Source of the DNA: a virus
Strand: one strand, 5' to 3'
DNA: 23,607 nucleotides
IMG/VR virus record: IMGVR_UViG_3300009431_000140
Span: 1 to 23,607 of that record
A program made the translations under genes and the position numbers. Each line of letters opens with the position of its first letter. Position 1 is the stretch's first letter. The notes under the pieces are model-generated. The model was not told where the DNA came from, did no database searches, and saw nothing but the letters and a program-made list of their open reading frames with translations. Of this stretch, positions 1 to 5,150 are shown piece by piece.

Positions 1-327
1 CTTCGTGAGGATTTGCCAGAGCAGACGCGGCGTGTCGCGGATCACGTCCCACGCCTGGCTTCGCCACCCGCTCGGCACGTCGTCGTGGAAGAAATCCGAC
101 CACGGACAACAGAAAACGCGGTAGCGGATGCCGGCCGATTCGGCTTGGGCGTTCCATCGCCACGGGTTCCGCCACGTGTCGGTCCGGATGATCTTGGCTG
201 GATCGTGTCCGAAGCGGCGTTGTTCGCGGAACATATAGCAGTTCGCGCAGCCGGCCGAAACGGGCGTGCATCCGCGCCACGGGTTCCACGTGTGGTCGGT
301 CCACAGGATTTTCGAGTTCTCACCCAT
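1..327 (-). CDS. DUF5131 (phage Gp37/Gp68) family protein, 3' part cut by window edge
   Basis: The first 109 residues are visible and the frame is open to base 1, so the C-terminal part lies outside the window. Near residues 14-31 there is a Trp-rich stretch followed by three cysteines (C20, C27, C30), the last followed by Tyr. Further on come an NPW motif, an FCCPWSDFFHDD segment and a VIRDTPRLLWQILTK segment. This pattern is typical of DUF5131, which is common in phages. Its biochemical role is not settled; the clustered cysteines suggest a metal or Fe-S site. The start is the ATG at 325-327, and the bases just upstream come from a repeat (338-370), so the ribosome binding site is weak. It is the most downstream visible gene of the leftward early-type cluster. 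I am confident of the family and not of the function. Confidence 0.85.
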   Translation of the reverse strand, partial: MGENSKILWTDHTWNPWRGCTPVSAGCANCYMFREQRRFGHDPAKIIRTDTWRNPWRWNAQAESAGIRYRVFCCPWSDFFHDDVPSGWRSQAWDVIRDTPRLLWQILTK

Positions 328-337
328 CGTGCGGTTC

Positions 338-370
338 TTTCGTGCTTGGGTCTTTCGTCCTTCGTCATTC
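338..370. repeat. Dispersed ATGACGAA/TTCGTCAT-type repeat, copy 1
   Basis: On the plus strand this reads as TTCGTGCTTGGG, then TCTTTCGTCC, then TTCGTCATTC. Related copies sit at 9910-9986, 10251-10295, 15531-15562 and 16961-16994. This copy lies between the DUF5131 gene and the small gene upstream of it. I associate this family with planctomycete intergenic DNA, from memory and without a search. Confidence 0.6.
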
Positions 371-381
371 CCGCCGGGCGG

Positions 382-615
382 TTACGGCCGGCCGAATAGG
401 ACGGTCATTTCGTTCGGCAGCCGCTCGGTCAGGTCGGCGCCGATGCGGCGCTGCATGTCGAGGCTGGCCTTTTCGAGTTCACCGGGCAGCGGGGAAATCG
501 TGAACGTCTGCGCCGTGGTGTCCAGAATGCGGCGCAGCACGTGTTGAAACGCGGTAGCGACCCGGCCGCCGTCGAGGGCCAAAAGGCTGTCGATGGTTAG
601 TTCTTTTAACGTCAT
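382..615 (-). CDS. Small phage protein of unknown function (77 aa)
   Basis: A 77-residue protein whose ATG (613-615) overlaps the stop codon of the HD-domain gene as ATGA, so the two are probably translationally coupled. It has an LDGGRVATAFQHVLRRI segment near residues 13-30 that looks like an amphipathic helix, then a Thr/Pro-rich middle and a charged C-terminus. I do not recognise a named family. The coupling to the HD-domain gene and the position before the DUF5131 gene suggest an early or nucleotide-metabolism accessory protein, but this is only context. Confidence 0.7.
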   Translation of the reverse strand: MTLKELTIDSLLALDGGRVATAFQHVLRRILDTTAQTFTISPLPGELEKASLDMQRRIGADLTERLPNEMTVLFGRP

Positions 616-1241
616 CGTGGTTTCTTCCTTTGCGGCTTGGACGCGGCTTGGGGCTCCGCGGCGTCGGCCGCGGCGAGCAGGTCGTAAAACCGTGATATGT
701 AGCGGTCGGCCGCCGTGTTGTGCGGCCAGCAGTCTTTCACCCAGCAGCCGGCGGCGTAGCGTTCCTCTTTCGTGCTGATTTCGCGGCCGATCGCCGCGGC
801 GCCGCCGGGCAGCCACCGCTCGGCCTCGGCGACCAGCAGCCGGTCGTCGGCCTCGGCGATCGTCTCGGCTTCGGCCGGCGTCGGCACGTCGAACAGGGCC
901 TTGTAGCAGACGGCTTGCACGCGGTCGACGATCGCCGCCACGGCCGGGCAAGCCGTCTTGAGCGGTTGGTTGATGTCGCCGGTGAACGCTTCGCCCGAGT
1001 CGTGCAACAGCCCGAGAAGCTGAACGCGCGGGCCGTGGCCGTCTTCCTCCAACAGTCGAGAGACGGCGACCGAATGCTGCGCCACGCCATACGGCGCGGT
1101 CAGGTGGCCCGTGAATCGGCAAAGTTTGCCGAGGGCTTGGGCGACCACCACCAGCGAAACTTCGTCCGGGTCCGGATTGGCCAGGTCGAACCACGTCCAG
1201 CCGAAGGTGCCTATACTGGTCGGGGTGAACGTCCCGGGCAT
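612..1241 (-). CDS. HD-domain phosphohydrolase, YfbR/phage type
   Basis: A 209-residue HD-domain protein. A short N-terminal part with FDLANPDPDEV (about 18-28) leads into RFTGH (42-46), then QHS (55-57, first metal His), LLHDSGEAF (78-86, the HD pair at 80-81) and an EADDRLL segment around 130 that supplies the last Asp. This order matches YfbR-like 5'-deoxynucleotidases and phage HD proteins of similar size, which hydrolyse (d)NMPs or dNTPs. The substrate cannot be read from sequence. The phage dATPase DatZ is also an HD protein, but no PurZ partner is visible here. The start overlaps the end of csrA by 31 bases and has a poor ribosome binding site, which fits translational coupling. The C-terminal tail is Ala/Lys/Arg-rich. 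Confidence 0.85.
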   Translation of the reverse strand: MPGTFTPTSIGTFGWTWFDLANPDPDEVSLVVVAQALGKLCRFTGHLTAPYGVAQHSVAVSRLLEEDGHGPRVQLLGLLHDSGEAFTGDINQPLKTACPAVAAIVDRVQAVCYKALFDVPTPAEAETIAEADDRLLVAEAERWLPGGAAAIGREISTKEERYAAGCWVKDCWPHNTAADRYISRFYDLLAAADAAEPQAASKPQRKKPR

Positions 1242-1423
1242 GGCTTGGGCCTTTCGTCAATCGGGGACACGGTGGGCGGGCCGAGTTCTTCGCGGGCGAT
1301 GGGCACGCCGTCGGGCGCGTCGATCCCCAGCCGGACACCGCCGCCGGCGATGCGAATCACGGTGATGGTGGTGTCGTCGCCGATCAGAATCCTTTGGCCG
1401 GGCTTGCGAAATAAGACGAGCAT
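1211..1423 (-). CDS. csrA: Phage-encoded CsrA, RNA-binding translational regulator
   Basis: A 70-residue protein that starts exactly as CsrA does (MLVLFRKPGQRILIGDD). L4 and R6 are present, as is the REE motif with R44. These are the residues of the dimeric beta-barrel that contact GGA motifs in RNA. CsrA binds ANGGA sites in mRNA leaders, often over the ribosome binding site, and usually represses translation. The core is complete to about residue 50, followed by a 20-residue Pro/Arg-rich tail. The ribosome binding site AAAGGA lies 7 bases upstream of the ATG. The leader has its own hairpin terminator (1539-1577) and an ACATGGA motif at 1529-1535. The gene overlaps the HD-domain gene downstream. 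A phage-borne global regulator could retune host or phage late mRNAs. Confidence 0.93.
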   Translation of the reverse strand: MLVLFRKPGQRILIGDDTTITVIRIAGGGVRLGIDAPDGVPIAREELGPPTVSPIDERPKPCPGRSPRPV

Positions 1424-1538
1424 CGGGGAATCCTTTCACTCGATAAAACGGCCGGCCGCGTGCGAGTCATCCCTGCGCGGCCGGGCCTGGCATCCAAGCC
1501 GCCGGCGGTCCGTTCCGCCGGCCGGGGCTCCATGTCTC

Positions 1539-1577
1539 AAAAGGCCGGCGTGGGGGAAAGTTGGGGCCACGCCGGCC
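1539..1577 (-). terminator. Intrinsic terminator-like hairpin upstream of csrA
   Basis: On the minus strand GGCCGGCGTGG (1577-1567) pairs perfectly over 11 bp with CCACGCCGGCC (1553-1543) around a 13-base loop, followed by TTTTGAG. It lies just after the Cys-rich gene ends (1592) and 116 bases before csrA starts, so it could separate csrA from the upstream gene. The U-tract is short, so termination may be partial. A second perfect 8-bp GC stem (1501-1508 with 1513-1520) follows. Confidence 0.6.
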
Positions 1578-1591
1578 AAACGGTCCGCCGG

Positions 1592-2224
1592 CTACGCGTC
1601 GGCGGGTTGGATATCGGGGTCGGTGTCCGGCGCGGGCTCGGGCCGTTCGTTCCACGCCCAATCGGCCGGGCACGTCTGGAAGTGGCGGCAGTCGACGCAT
1701 GGCGTCCTCTCGCACCGCTTGTCGCCGTCTTCGTCGCCGCGCTGCGTGCAGGCCGGCCACGCCATACACACGCCTAGAGCGTTGCAGGCGGCACAAGTCG
1801 CCGGATCGCCGGTCAGCCCCCCGGCGGCGACACACGCACCGCGCATCGGCGTGGGTTGCGTCTCGGGTGCGCGTTCGAGCAGGGCCACGCGCTCGGCAAG
1901 CTCGTCGCGCTCCTCTCGCATCGCCGCCAGGTCGCGCAGCAGTTGGTTGCGTTGCTTTATAATCGCCGGCCGCCCGGGGTGGTTATCGTCCGACCCGTAC
2001 GCCGCCGCGGCCAACTGGTCATAAGCCTCTTGCATTTGCTCGATCGCCGCGGCCACCACGTCCGGGTCGGCAAAATGCCCCAGCACGTCGGGCACCGGAA
2101 AGGCCAGCGTCACAAACGGCACCGGCGCGTCGGGTGTCGCTTTTTGTTGGTGCATCTGGTCGAGAGCCGGCCGCGGGTTCGCGTCGTGGCTCTTTTTCGT
2201 CTCGGGGGGTTGCTTCGTGGTCAC
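1592..2224 (-). CDS. Cys-rich putative zinc-binding phage protein (210 aa)
   Basis: The GTG start at 2222-2224 is chosen because GGAGG lies 9 bases upstream. The N-terminal third is polar and Pro-rich. Residues of about 65-115 form a predicted coiled coil (DQLAAAAYG to ELAERVALLERA). The C-terminal part carries at least nine cysteines in short spacing (CAAC, CVDC, HFQTC and others), which suggests one or two zinc-binding knuckles. I do not recognise a family. Its place between a small membrane protein and csrA in the leftward cluster suggests an early regulatory or host-interaction role, which is inference only. Confidence 0.7.
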   Translation of the reverse strand: MTTKQPPETKKSHDANPRPALDQMHQQKATPDAPVPFVTLAFPVPDVLGHFADPDVVAAAIEQMQEAYDQLAAAAYGSDDNHPGRPAIIKQRNQLLRDLAAMREERDELAERVALLERAPETQPTPMRGACVAAGGLTGDPATCAACNALGVCMAWPACTQRGDEDGDKRCERTPCVDCRHFQTCPADWAWNERPEPAPDTDPDIQPADA

Positions 2225-2237
2225 GTTCGGATCCTCC

Positions 2238-2372
2238 TCAAAACGGGGGCAACGAGTCGATCGCCCACGCCACCACCGAGCCGGCGGCAACGGCGAGCGC
2301 CGCCAGTCCGACGGCAGCCGCTTCGAGCAACATCACACGCCGACGCAGGGTGGTGGTTCGGGGGGCGATCAT
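2238..2372 (-). CDS. Small single-span membrane protein (44 aa)
   Basis: A 44-residue protein with an Arg-rich N-terminus (positions 5-13) followed by one Ala/Val/Leu-rich membrane segment (about 14-38), so the N-terminus is likely cytoplasmic. AGGAG lies 10 bases upstream of the ATG at 2370-2372. It is the first gene of the leftward cluster after the terminator at 2440-2498. A small one-span protein is compatible with an immunity or superinfection function or a holin-like role; nothing in the sequence decides. Confidence 0.55.
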   Translation of the reverse strand: MIAPRTTTLRRRVMLLEAAAVGLAALAVAAGSVVAWAIDSLPPF

Positions 2373-2439
2373 GGTTTGGTCTCTCCTGGTCGCATCGTGA
2401 GTATCAAAAACCCGGCCGGGCCGCTGGGTGGTCACCAAT

Positions 2440-2498
2440 AAAAAAAGCCCAACCCGGCATTTACCGATTCGCGTCGAACGATTCGGCCGGGTGGGCTT
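2440..2498 (-). terminator. Strong intrinsic terminator downstream of the integrase
   Basis: On the minus strand AAGCCCACCCGGC (2498-2486) pairs with GCCGGGTTGGGCTT (2458-2445) with one bulged base, followed by TTTTTTT and ATT. It would end leftward transcripts from the excisionase-integrase operon after they cross the attachment site and insulate the leftward cluster beyond. The loop carries TCGAACGATTCG, one arm of a 12-bp inverted repeat. Confidence 0.85.
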
Positions 2499-2531
2499 CT
2501 TGGATTGTTCAAAGGTGCTCGAATCGTTCGA
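2474..2531. repeat. Perfect 12-bp inverted repeat
   Basis: TCGAACGATTCG at 2474-2485 and its exact reverse complement CGAATCGTTCGA at 2520-2531 are separated by 34 bases. The left arm sits in the loop of the terminator. It could be an operator or a protein site linked to the attachment region. Confidence 0.7.
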
Positions 2532-2779
2532 CTGGGTGAAGGTTACGCGGTCGGAAATTCCTTGGCTAGATGCAAAATCGGCGCCCTCCCTTAACTGGGT
2601 GCCACCAGTCATTAAGTCAACCCCAGCAACGAGTTACGAACCGCCCTGCACAGGGGCCCGACGTTTTGGGGATGTTTTCGGGGTGAAATCCCCGGGAAAA
2701 AAGAGAAGATTTTCAGACTTCGCCACGCGATTGGAAACGGGCGGGGGTCGGGCGGCGAGAAGAGAACGCCGGGAGAGGA

Positions 2780-2798
2780 TGGCACCCAATATGGCACC
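2780..2798 (+). repeat. Paired TGGCACC direct repeat, candidate integrase arm site (left)
   Basis: Two copies of TGGCACC at 2780-2786 and 2792-2798, 12 bases apart, followed by TTCTTG. The same arrangement occurs on the other side of the tRNA half at 3028-3046. A single inverted GGTGCCA lies at 2598-2604. Pairs of short direct repeats flanking a core site are typical of arm-type integrase sites. Confidence 0.5.
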
Positions 2799-2900
2799 TT
2801 CTTGCGCCCCGTGTCGGCCAGCGCAGCACAAAAGCCGGTTAGCAAAAACGCCTATACCCGCAAAATCCGGCCATTATCGGACCAAAATACCGGAACGACG

Positions 2901-2957
2901 TTGATTCGAAATCAGGTGCCGGTTTACCGGTTGAGGGTTCGAATCCCTTGCCCTCCG
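2901..2957 (+). other. attP core: 3' half of tRNA-Ser(CGA)
   Basis: The sequence can be folded as the 3' half of a class II tRNA: an anticodon arm with loop TTCGAAA (anticodon CGA, serine), a long variable arm built on CCGG/CCGG, a T arm around GGTTCGAAT, the acceptor strand GCCCTCC and discriminator G at 2957. No matching 5' half (expected to begin GGAGGGC) lies upstream. Many phages carry such a tRNA 3' end as the att core so that integration rebuilds the host tRNA. It ends 26 bases from the integrase stop codon. The tRNA fold is read by eye. Confidence 0.8.
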
Positions 2958-2983
2958 CTCGTAAGCTCTTTGGCAATTTGGTT

Positions 2984-4177
2984 TTACGTCGATCCCTCTT
3001 TTTCGTCGTTTTCCGGCTCGGGCGGCTTGGCACCTAAAGTGGCACCTTCTTGGGGCGCCGGCCAGACCTTCGAAGCGAGTTGCTGCGCCTGCGGTTCGTA
3101 GTAGTAGTTGAGCGTCGTGTCGGCCGTCTTGTGTCGCATCCATGCGGCCAGTTCCGGGAGGGACAATGTCGCACCCATCCGAGTAGTGAAGGCGCGGCGG
3201 CCTATATCGTGGCTGCTGGCGTACTTCTTGGTCGACGGGTCGGTGATGACTCCGGCTCGTTCGCCGATGCGGCTTATCATGCGGCCGACCGTCTTGACGC
3301 CCATTTGGTTGCCGTGGCGGCCCGGCATCTTGAAGACCGGGCCGTGACGTCGCTTTTCGGGCGTTTCGCAACAGAGAGCCCAGAACTCGGGCGTTATCGG
3401 CTGGATTCGGTCCGTGTGGGCCTTTTCGCCTTCACTGAGTATGCGAACATACGGCATACCCTCGTACGTGTCGATCGACAGCAGTTCGCCGGCGTTCCAG
3501 GACAGGGTCAGAAGCTCCTCGACGCGAAAGCCGCTGTGCCACAATCCCCGCAAAAAATAGGTCCAGCGGTCCGGGTCGCGGCGGCGGATTTTCGGAACGG
3601 TCATTAGTATCCGCTCGAACTCTTCCACGGTGATCGGCCGGGCCCGGGCCATTTTCGACTTGCCTTTTGCCCGGGCCGGCATCCGGATTTTCGGCACCTC
3701 GTCCAGAATGCCGACGTCGTGAGCCCAGCCCAACGCGGCATGTATCGTGCCTAAATACGTGCGAATCGACGCCTCCGCGAGACCCTTGGCCCGTAGTTCG
3801 GCCTGCCACCGACTCAGACAATCGGCTGTGATTGACTGGATGGGTGCAGTGGGCTGGATGAAACGCTGTAGACCATTCGCCGCCGTGCGCCAACTGCCCA
3901 ACGATTTCGGTTTCAGTGATGGCAGGTGTTCCTCTTCGTACCGCTTGCGGAACACGATCCAGTCCATTTCATCCTGGTCAATCAGGCCGTCCTCGATGTC
4001 CAGGGCCAGACGGGCGGCGGCACGTTCGGCATCGCGCTGTCGACCGCATTCGCTGGATCGCTCGCGCCATTTCCGGGTGATCGGGTCTCGCCACCGCAAC
4101 ACCAGGTGTTTGCGGCCTGATCGCCGGACCACCTTCACGCGGACGCCGTCGGCTGGTCGTCGTCGTCGTCGAGGCAT
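2984..4177 (-). CDS. int: Tyrosine-recombinase phage integrase
   Basis: A 397-residue tyrosine recombinase that would catalyse integration at a tRNA-Ser gene. Residues 10-65 are basic and resemble an arm-binding N-terminal domain. Residues of about 73-165 form the SAM-like core-binding domain (SLKPKSLGSWRTAANGLQRF onward). The catalytic domain has R218 in HSGFRVEELLTL, K252, an SSHDIGRRAF box with H323, MRHK with H349, and Y358 in NYYYE, nine residues after that His. The H-to-R spacing in the second box is H-x3-R instead of the usual H-x2-R. The start at 4175-4177 has AAGGA just upstream, and the gene overlaps the preceding excisionase-like gene by 43 bases. Its 3' end lies next to the attP core. 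Confidence 0.95.
   Translation of the reverse strand: MPRRRRRPADGVRVKVVRRSGRKHLVLRWRDPITRKWRERSSECGRQRDAERAAARLALDIEDGLIDQDEMDWIVFRKRYEEEHLPSLKPKSLGSWRTAANGLQRFIQPTAPIQSITADCLSRWQAELRAKGLAEASIRTYLGTIHAALGWAHDVGILDEVPKIRMPARAKGKSKMARARPITVEEFERILMTVPKIRRRDPDRWTYFLRGLWHSGFRVEELLTLSWNAGELLSIDTYEGMPYVRILSEGEKAHTDRIQPITPEFWALCCETPEKRRHGPVFKMPGRHGNQMGVKTVGRMISRIGERAGVITDPSTKKYASSHDIGRRAFTTRMGATLSLPELAAWMRHKTADTTLNYYYEPQAQQLASKVWPAPQEGATLGAKPPEPENDEKEGST
3028..3046 (+). repeat. Paired TGGCACC direct repeat, candidate integrase arm site (right)
   Basis: TGGCACC at 3028-3034 and 3040-3046, again 12 bases apart and followed by TTCTTGG. It lies inside the last codons of the integrase gene (residues GATLGA) and mirrors the pair at 2780-2798 across the tRNA half. 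Confidence 0.5.
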
Positions 4178-4392
4178 TCGGAATTCCTTTCGATCCAGAG
4201 CCGGTAATTGTGGCCGGTGGTCTGGTATGTATTGCCGATCTTTATGTGGAAAACCCCCTGGTATCTCCCGTGGCTCGGGAAAAACACGTTCGCCAAGACC
4301 CATTCGACCGAGTGGCCGAGAATCGCCGCAAGTCGTTTGTGCGTATAAGTTACGTCGTCGTGGATTTCTCCATCGTGGCCGTTTTTTGACAT
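4135..4392 (-). CDS. Putative excisionase / small DNA-binding protein
   Basis: An 85-residue protein directly upstream of and overlapping the integrase. The ATG at 4390-4392 has GGAG 7 bases upstream, better supported than the longer frame to 4518. The YTHKRLAAILGHSVEWVLANVF segment (about 16-37) looks like a winged-helix/HTH recognition unit, with FHIKIGNTYQTTG as a possible wing, and the C-terminus is acidic (DDDDD). Size, position and fold suggest a MerR-like excisionase or directionality factor that would control the integrase. It could instead be a small transcription regulator of the operon. Confidence 0.65.
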   Translation of the reverse strand: MSKNGHDGEIHDDVTYTHKRLAAILGHSVEWVLANVFFPSHGRYQGVFHIKIGNTYQTTGHNYRLWIERNSECLDDDDDQPTASA

Positions 4393-4415
4393 TTTGATTG
4401 CTCCGTGCAAATCGC

Positions 4416-4443
4416 TTGACAAGCCACGGGCAACCCCTACAAT
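4416..4443 (+). promoter_or_regulatory. Sigma-70 promoter, divergent from the excisionase-integrase operon
   Basis: A perfect -35 TTGACA (4416-4421) and a -10 TACAAT (4438-4443) are separated by 16 bases. GCAAAT (4407-4412) and ATTTGC (4442-4447) form an inverted repeat around the promoter and could be an operator. Transcription would run right, away from the excisionase gene, into the hairpin-terminator region ending at 4566. Confidence 0.75.
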
Positions 4444-4449
4444 TTGCCT

Positions 4450-4566
4450 ACGTTGAGCGGGGGTCGACAAGTGGCCCTTTCTTGAAATTGCTGTCCGGAC
4501 GCGGGGTGAATACTGCAATCCGGCAGCGACTGGTTTTTAAGGCGGGGTGTCGCCCCCGCCTTTTTT
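4450..4566 (+). ncRNA. Candidate small RNA (about 117 nt) between promoter and terminator
   Basis: This is the segment from the expected start site of the 4416-4443 promoter to the end of the terminator at 4539-4566. It has no credible open frame with a ribosome binding site. GCTGTCCGGA (4490-4499) pairs with TCCGGCAGC (4519-4527) with one bulge, and then comes the terminator hairpin. The layout (strong promoter, one hairpin, terminator) is that of a bacterial or phage small RNA. Function is unknown; lying divergent from the excisionase and integrase, it could act in lysogeny control or target host RNAs. Confidence 0.5.
4539..4566 (+). terminator. Intrinsic terminator (plus strand)
   Basis: AAGGCGGGG pairs with CCCCGCCTT around a short loop, followed by TTTTTTC (4561-4567). 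The run of T is on the plus-strand side, so it ends rightward transcription from the 4416-4443 promoter. Confidence 0.8.
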
Positions 4567-4641
4567 CATGCGCGACTAGTTCACTTCATACGCCGCCCCT
4601 TTCCGGCCACTCTTGGCCGTGGGCGCAGACGTTCCGCGCAG

Positions 4642-4669
4642 TTGAAACCGATCGGGGAATCCATAGAGA
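4642..4669 (+). promoter_or_regulatory. Weak promoter-like sequence
   Basis: TTGAAA (4642-4647), 16 bases, then TAGAGA (4664-4669). The -35 is good and the -10 poor. It is followed at once by a hairpin with perfect stem CGACGCA/TGCGTCG (4674-4692), and about 60 bases later by a terminator-like hairpin. Confidence 0.3.
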
Positions 4670-4746
4670 ATTGCGACGCATGGCGTGCGTCGATGGGAAG
4701 CCAGTCATCTGGTGCGACCTCCGTGTGCTTATAACGCGGTGGTGGC

Positions 4747-4790
4747 GGGCCCGGGATGCGTCAACATCCCGCGGCCCTTCTCGTTTCTTG
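4747..4790 (+). terminator. Terminator-like GC hairpin (plus strand)
   Basis: GGGCCCGGGATG (4747-4758) pairs with CATCCCGCGGCCC (4765-4777), with one bulged G, around a 6-base loop, followed by a T-rich tail TTCTCGTTTCTT. The T-tract is interrupted, so efficiency is uncertain. Confidence 0.5.
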
Positions 4791-5060
4791 AATGTGGGTC
4801 GCCTCATCATAGTGATTGCTCGGTAAAGAAACAAGACGGGGAAACTCTATGAGGGAATTACGCAATAACGCATCTGCGCGGCTGATTTGCTGGACACTTA
4901 GGTTGTCGTCGAAACTCATCGCGTTGGGCGTCACGGGAATCGCAATCACCCCGACCTGGTCGCCGCTGCCGGCCGCGGTCGATTTTCGAGAGTTCATTTT
5001 CGGGCACAAAAAACGTGTGATGTGGGGTCCGGTCTTGGAAACCGCGATTCCTAACATTTT

Positions 5061-5116
5061 ACCCCCCCCGGGGGGTGTGGGTTGCGGGTGGGTGGTTGGT
5101 GGGGGTAGGTTGGGGG
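5061..5116 (+). promoter_or_regulatory. C8G6 palindrome and G-quadruplex-capable tract
   Basis: Eight C are followed by six G and then runs GGG, GGG, GGG, GGGGG and GGGGG spaced by 1-12 bases. The first four G runs meet the G3+N1-7 quadruplex pattern. The tract ends about 35 bases before the start of the plus-strand gene at 5151 and could affect its expression. Confidence 0.5.
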
Positions 5117-5150
5117 CAACCGCAGCATGAAAAGGAAGGGGGGCCGCGCC

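Larger units (their letters stand above)
2499..2983. other. Non-coding attachment region (no convincing gene)
   Basis: Between the leftward terminator and the integrase stop there are several short open frames on both strands, but none has a recognisable protein, a good ribosome binding site or consistent codon use. The stretch holds the tRNA-Ser 3' half (2901-2957) and one pair of TGGCACC repeats (2780-2798), with the matching pair inside the 3' end of the integrase gene (3028-3046). It is best read as the attP region. Confidence 0.7.
4567..5150. other. Intergenic stretch with second hairpin unit and G-rich tract
   Basis: No convincing gene. A plus-strand frame from 4849 (93 residues, one hydrophobic stretch) and a minus-strand frame over the same bases both lack clear codon bias or family resemblance. 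The stretch contains a weak promoter (4642-4669), a perfect 7-bp hairpin (4674-4692), a terminator-like hairpin (4747-4790), and a C8G6 run leading into a G-rich tract (5061-5116) just before the plus-strand gene. Confidence 0.6.

Noticed and set aside
382-1338. A 318-residue minus-strand frame
   Set aside because: Only its last 77 residues look real; the rest is a shadow of the HD-domain gene in another frame.
2901-2957. Intact tRNA-Ser gene
   Set aside because: No 5' half (acceptor strand or D arm) is present upstream, so it cannot be a functional tRNA.
2428-3101. Several overlapping open frames on both strands in the attachment region
   Set aside because: They cross the terminator and the tRNA half, lack ribosome binding sites and show no family resemblance.
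4849-5130. A plus-strand 93-residue frame with a hydrophobic stretch
   Set aside because: No clear codon bias, and its end runs through the C8G6/G-rich tract; kept only as a note for the intergenic stretch.
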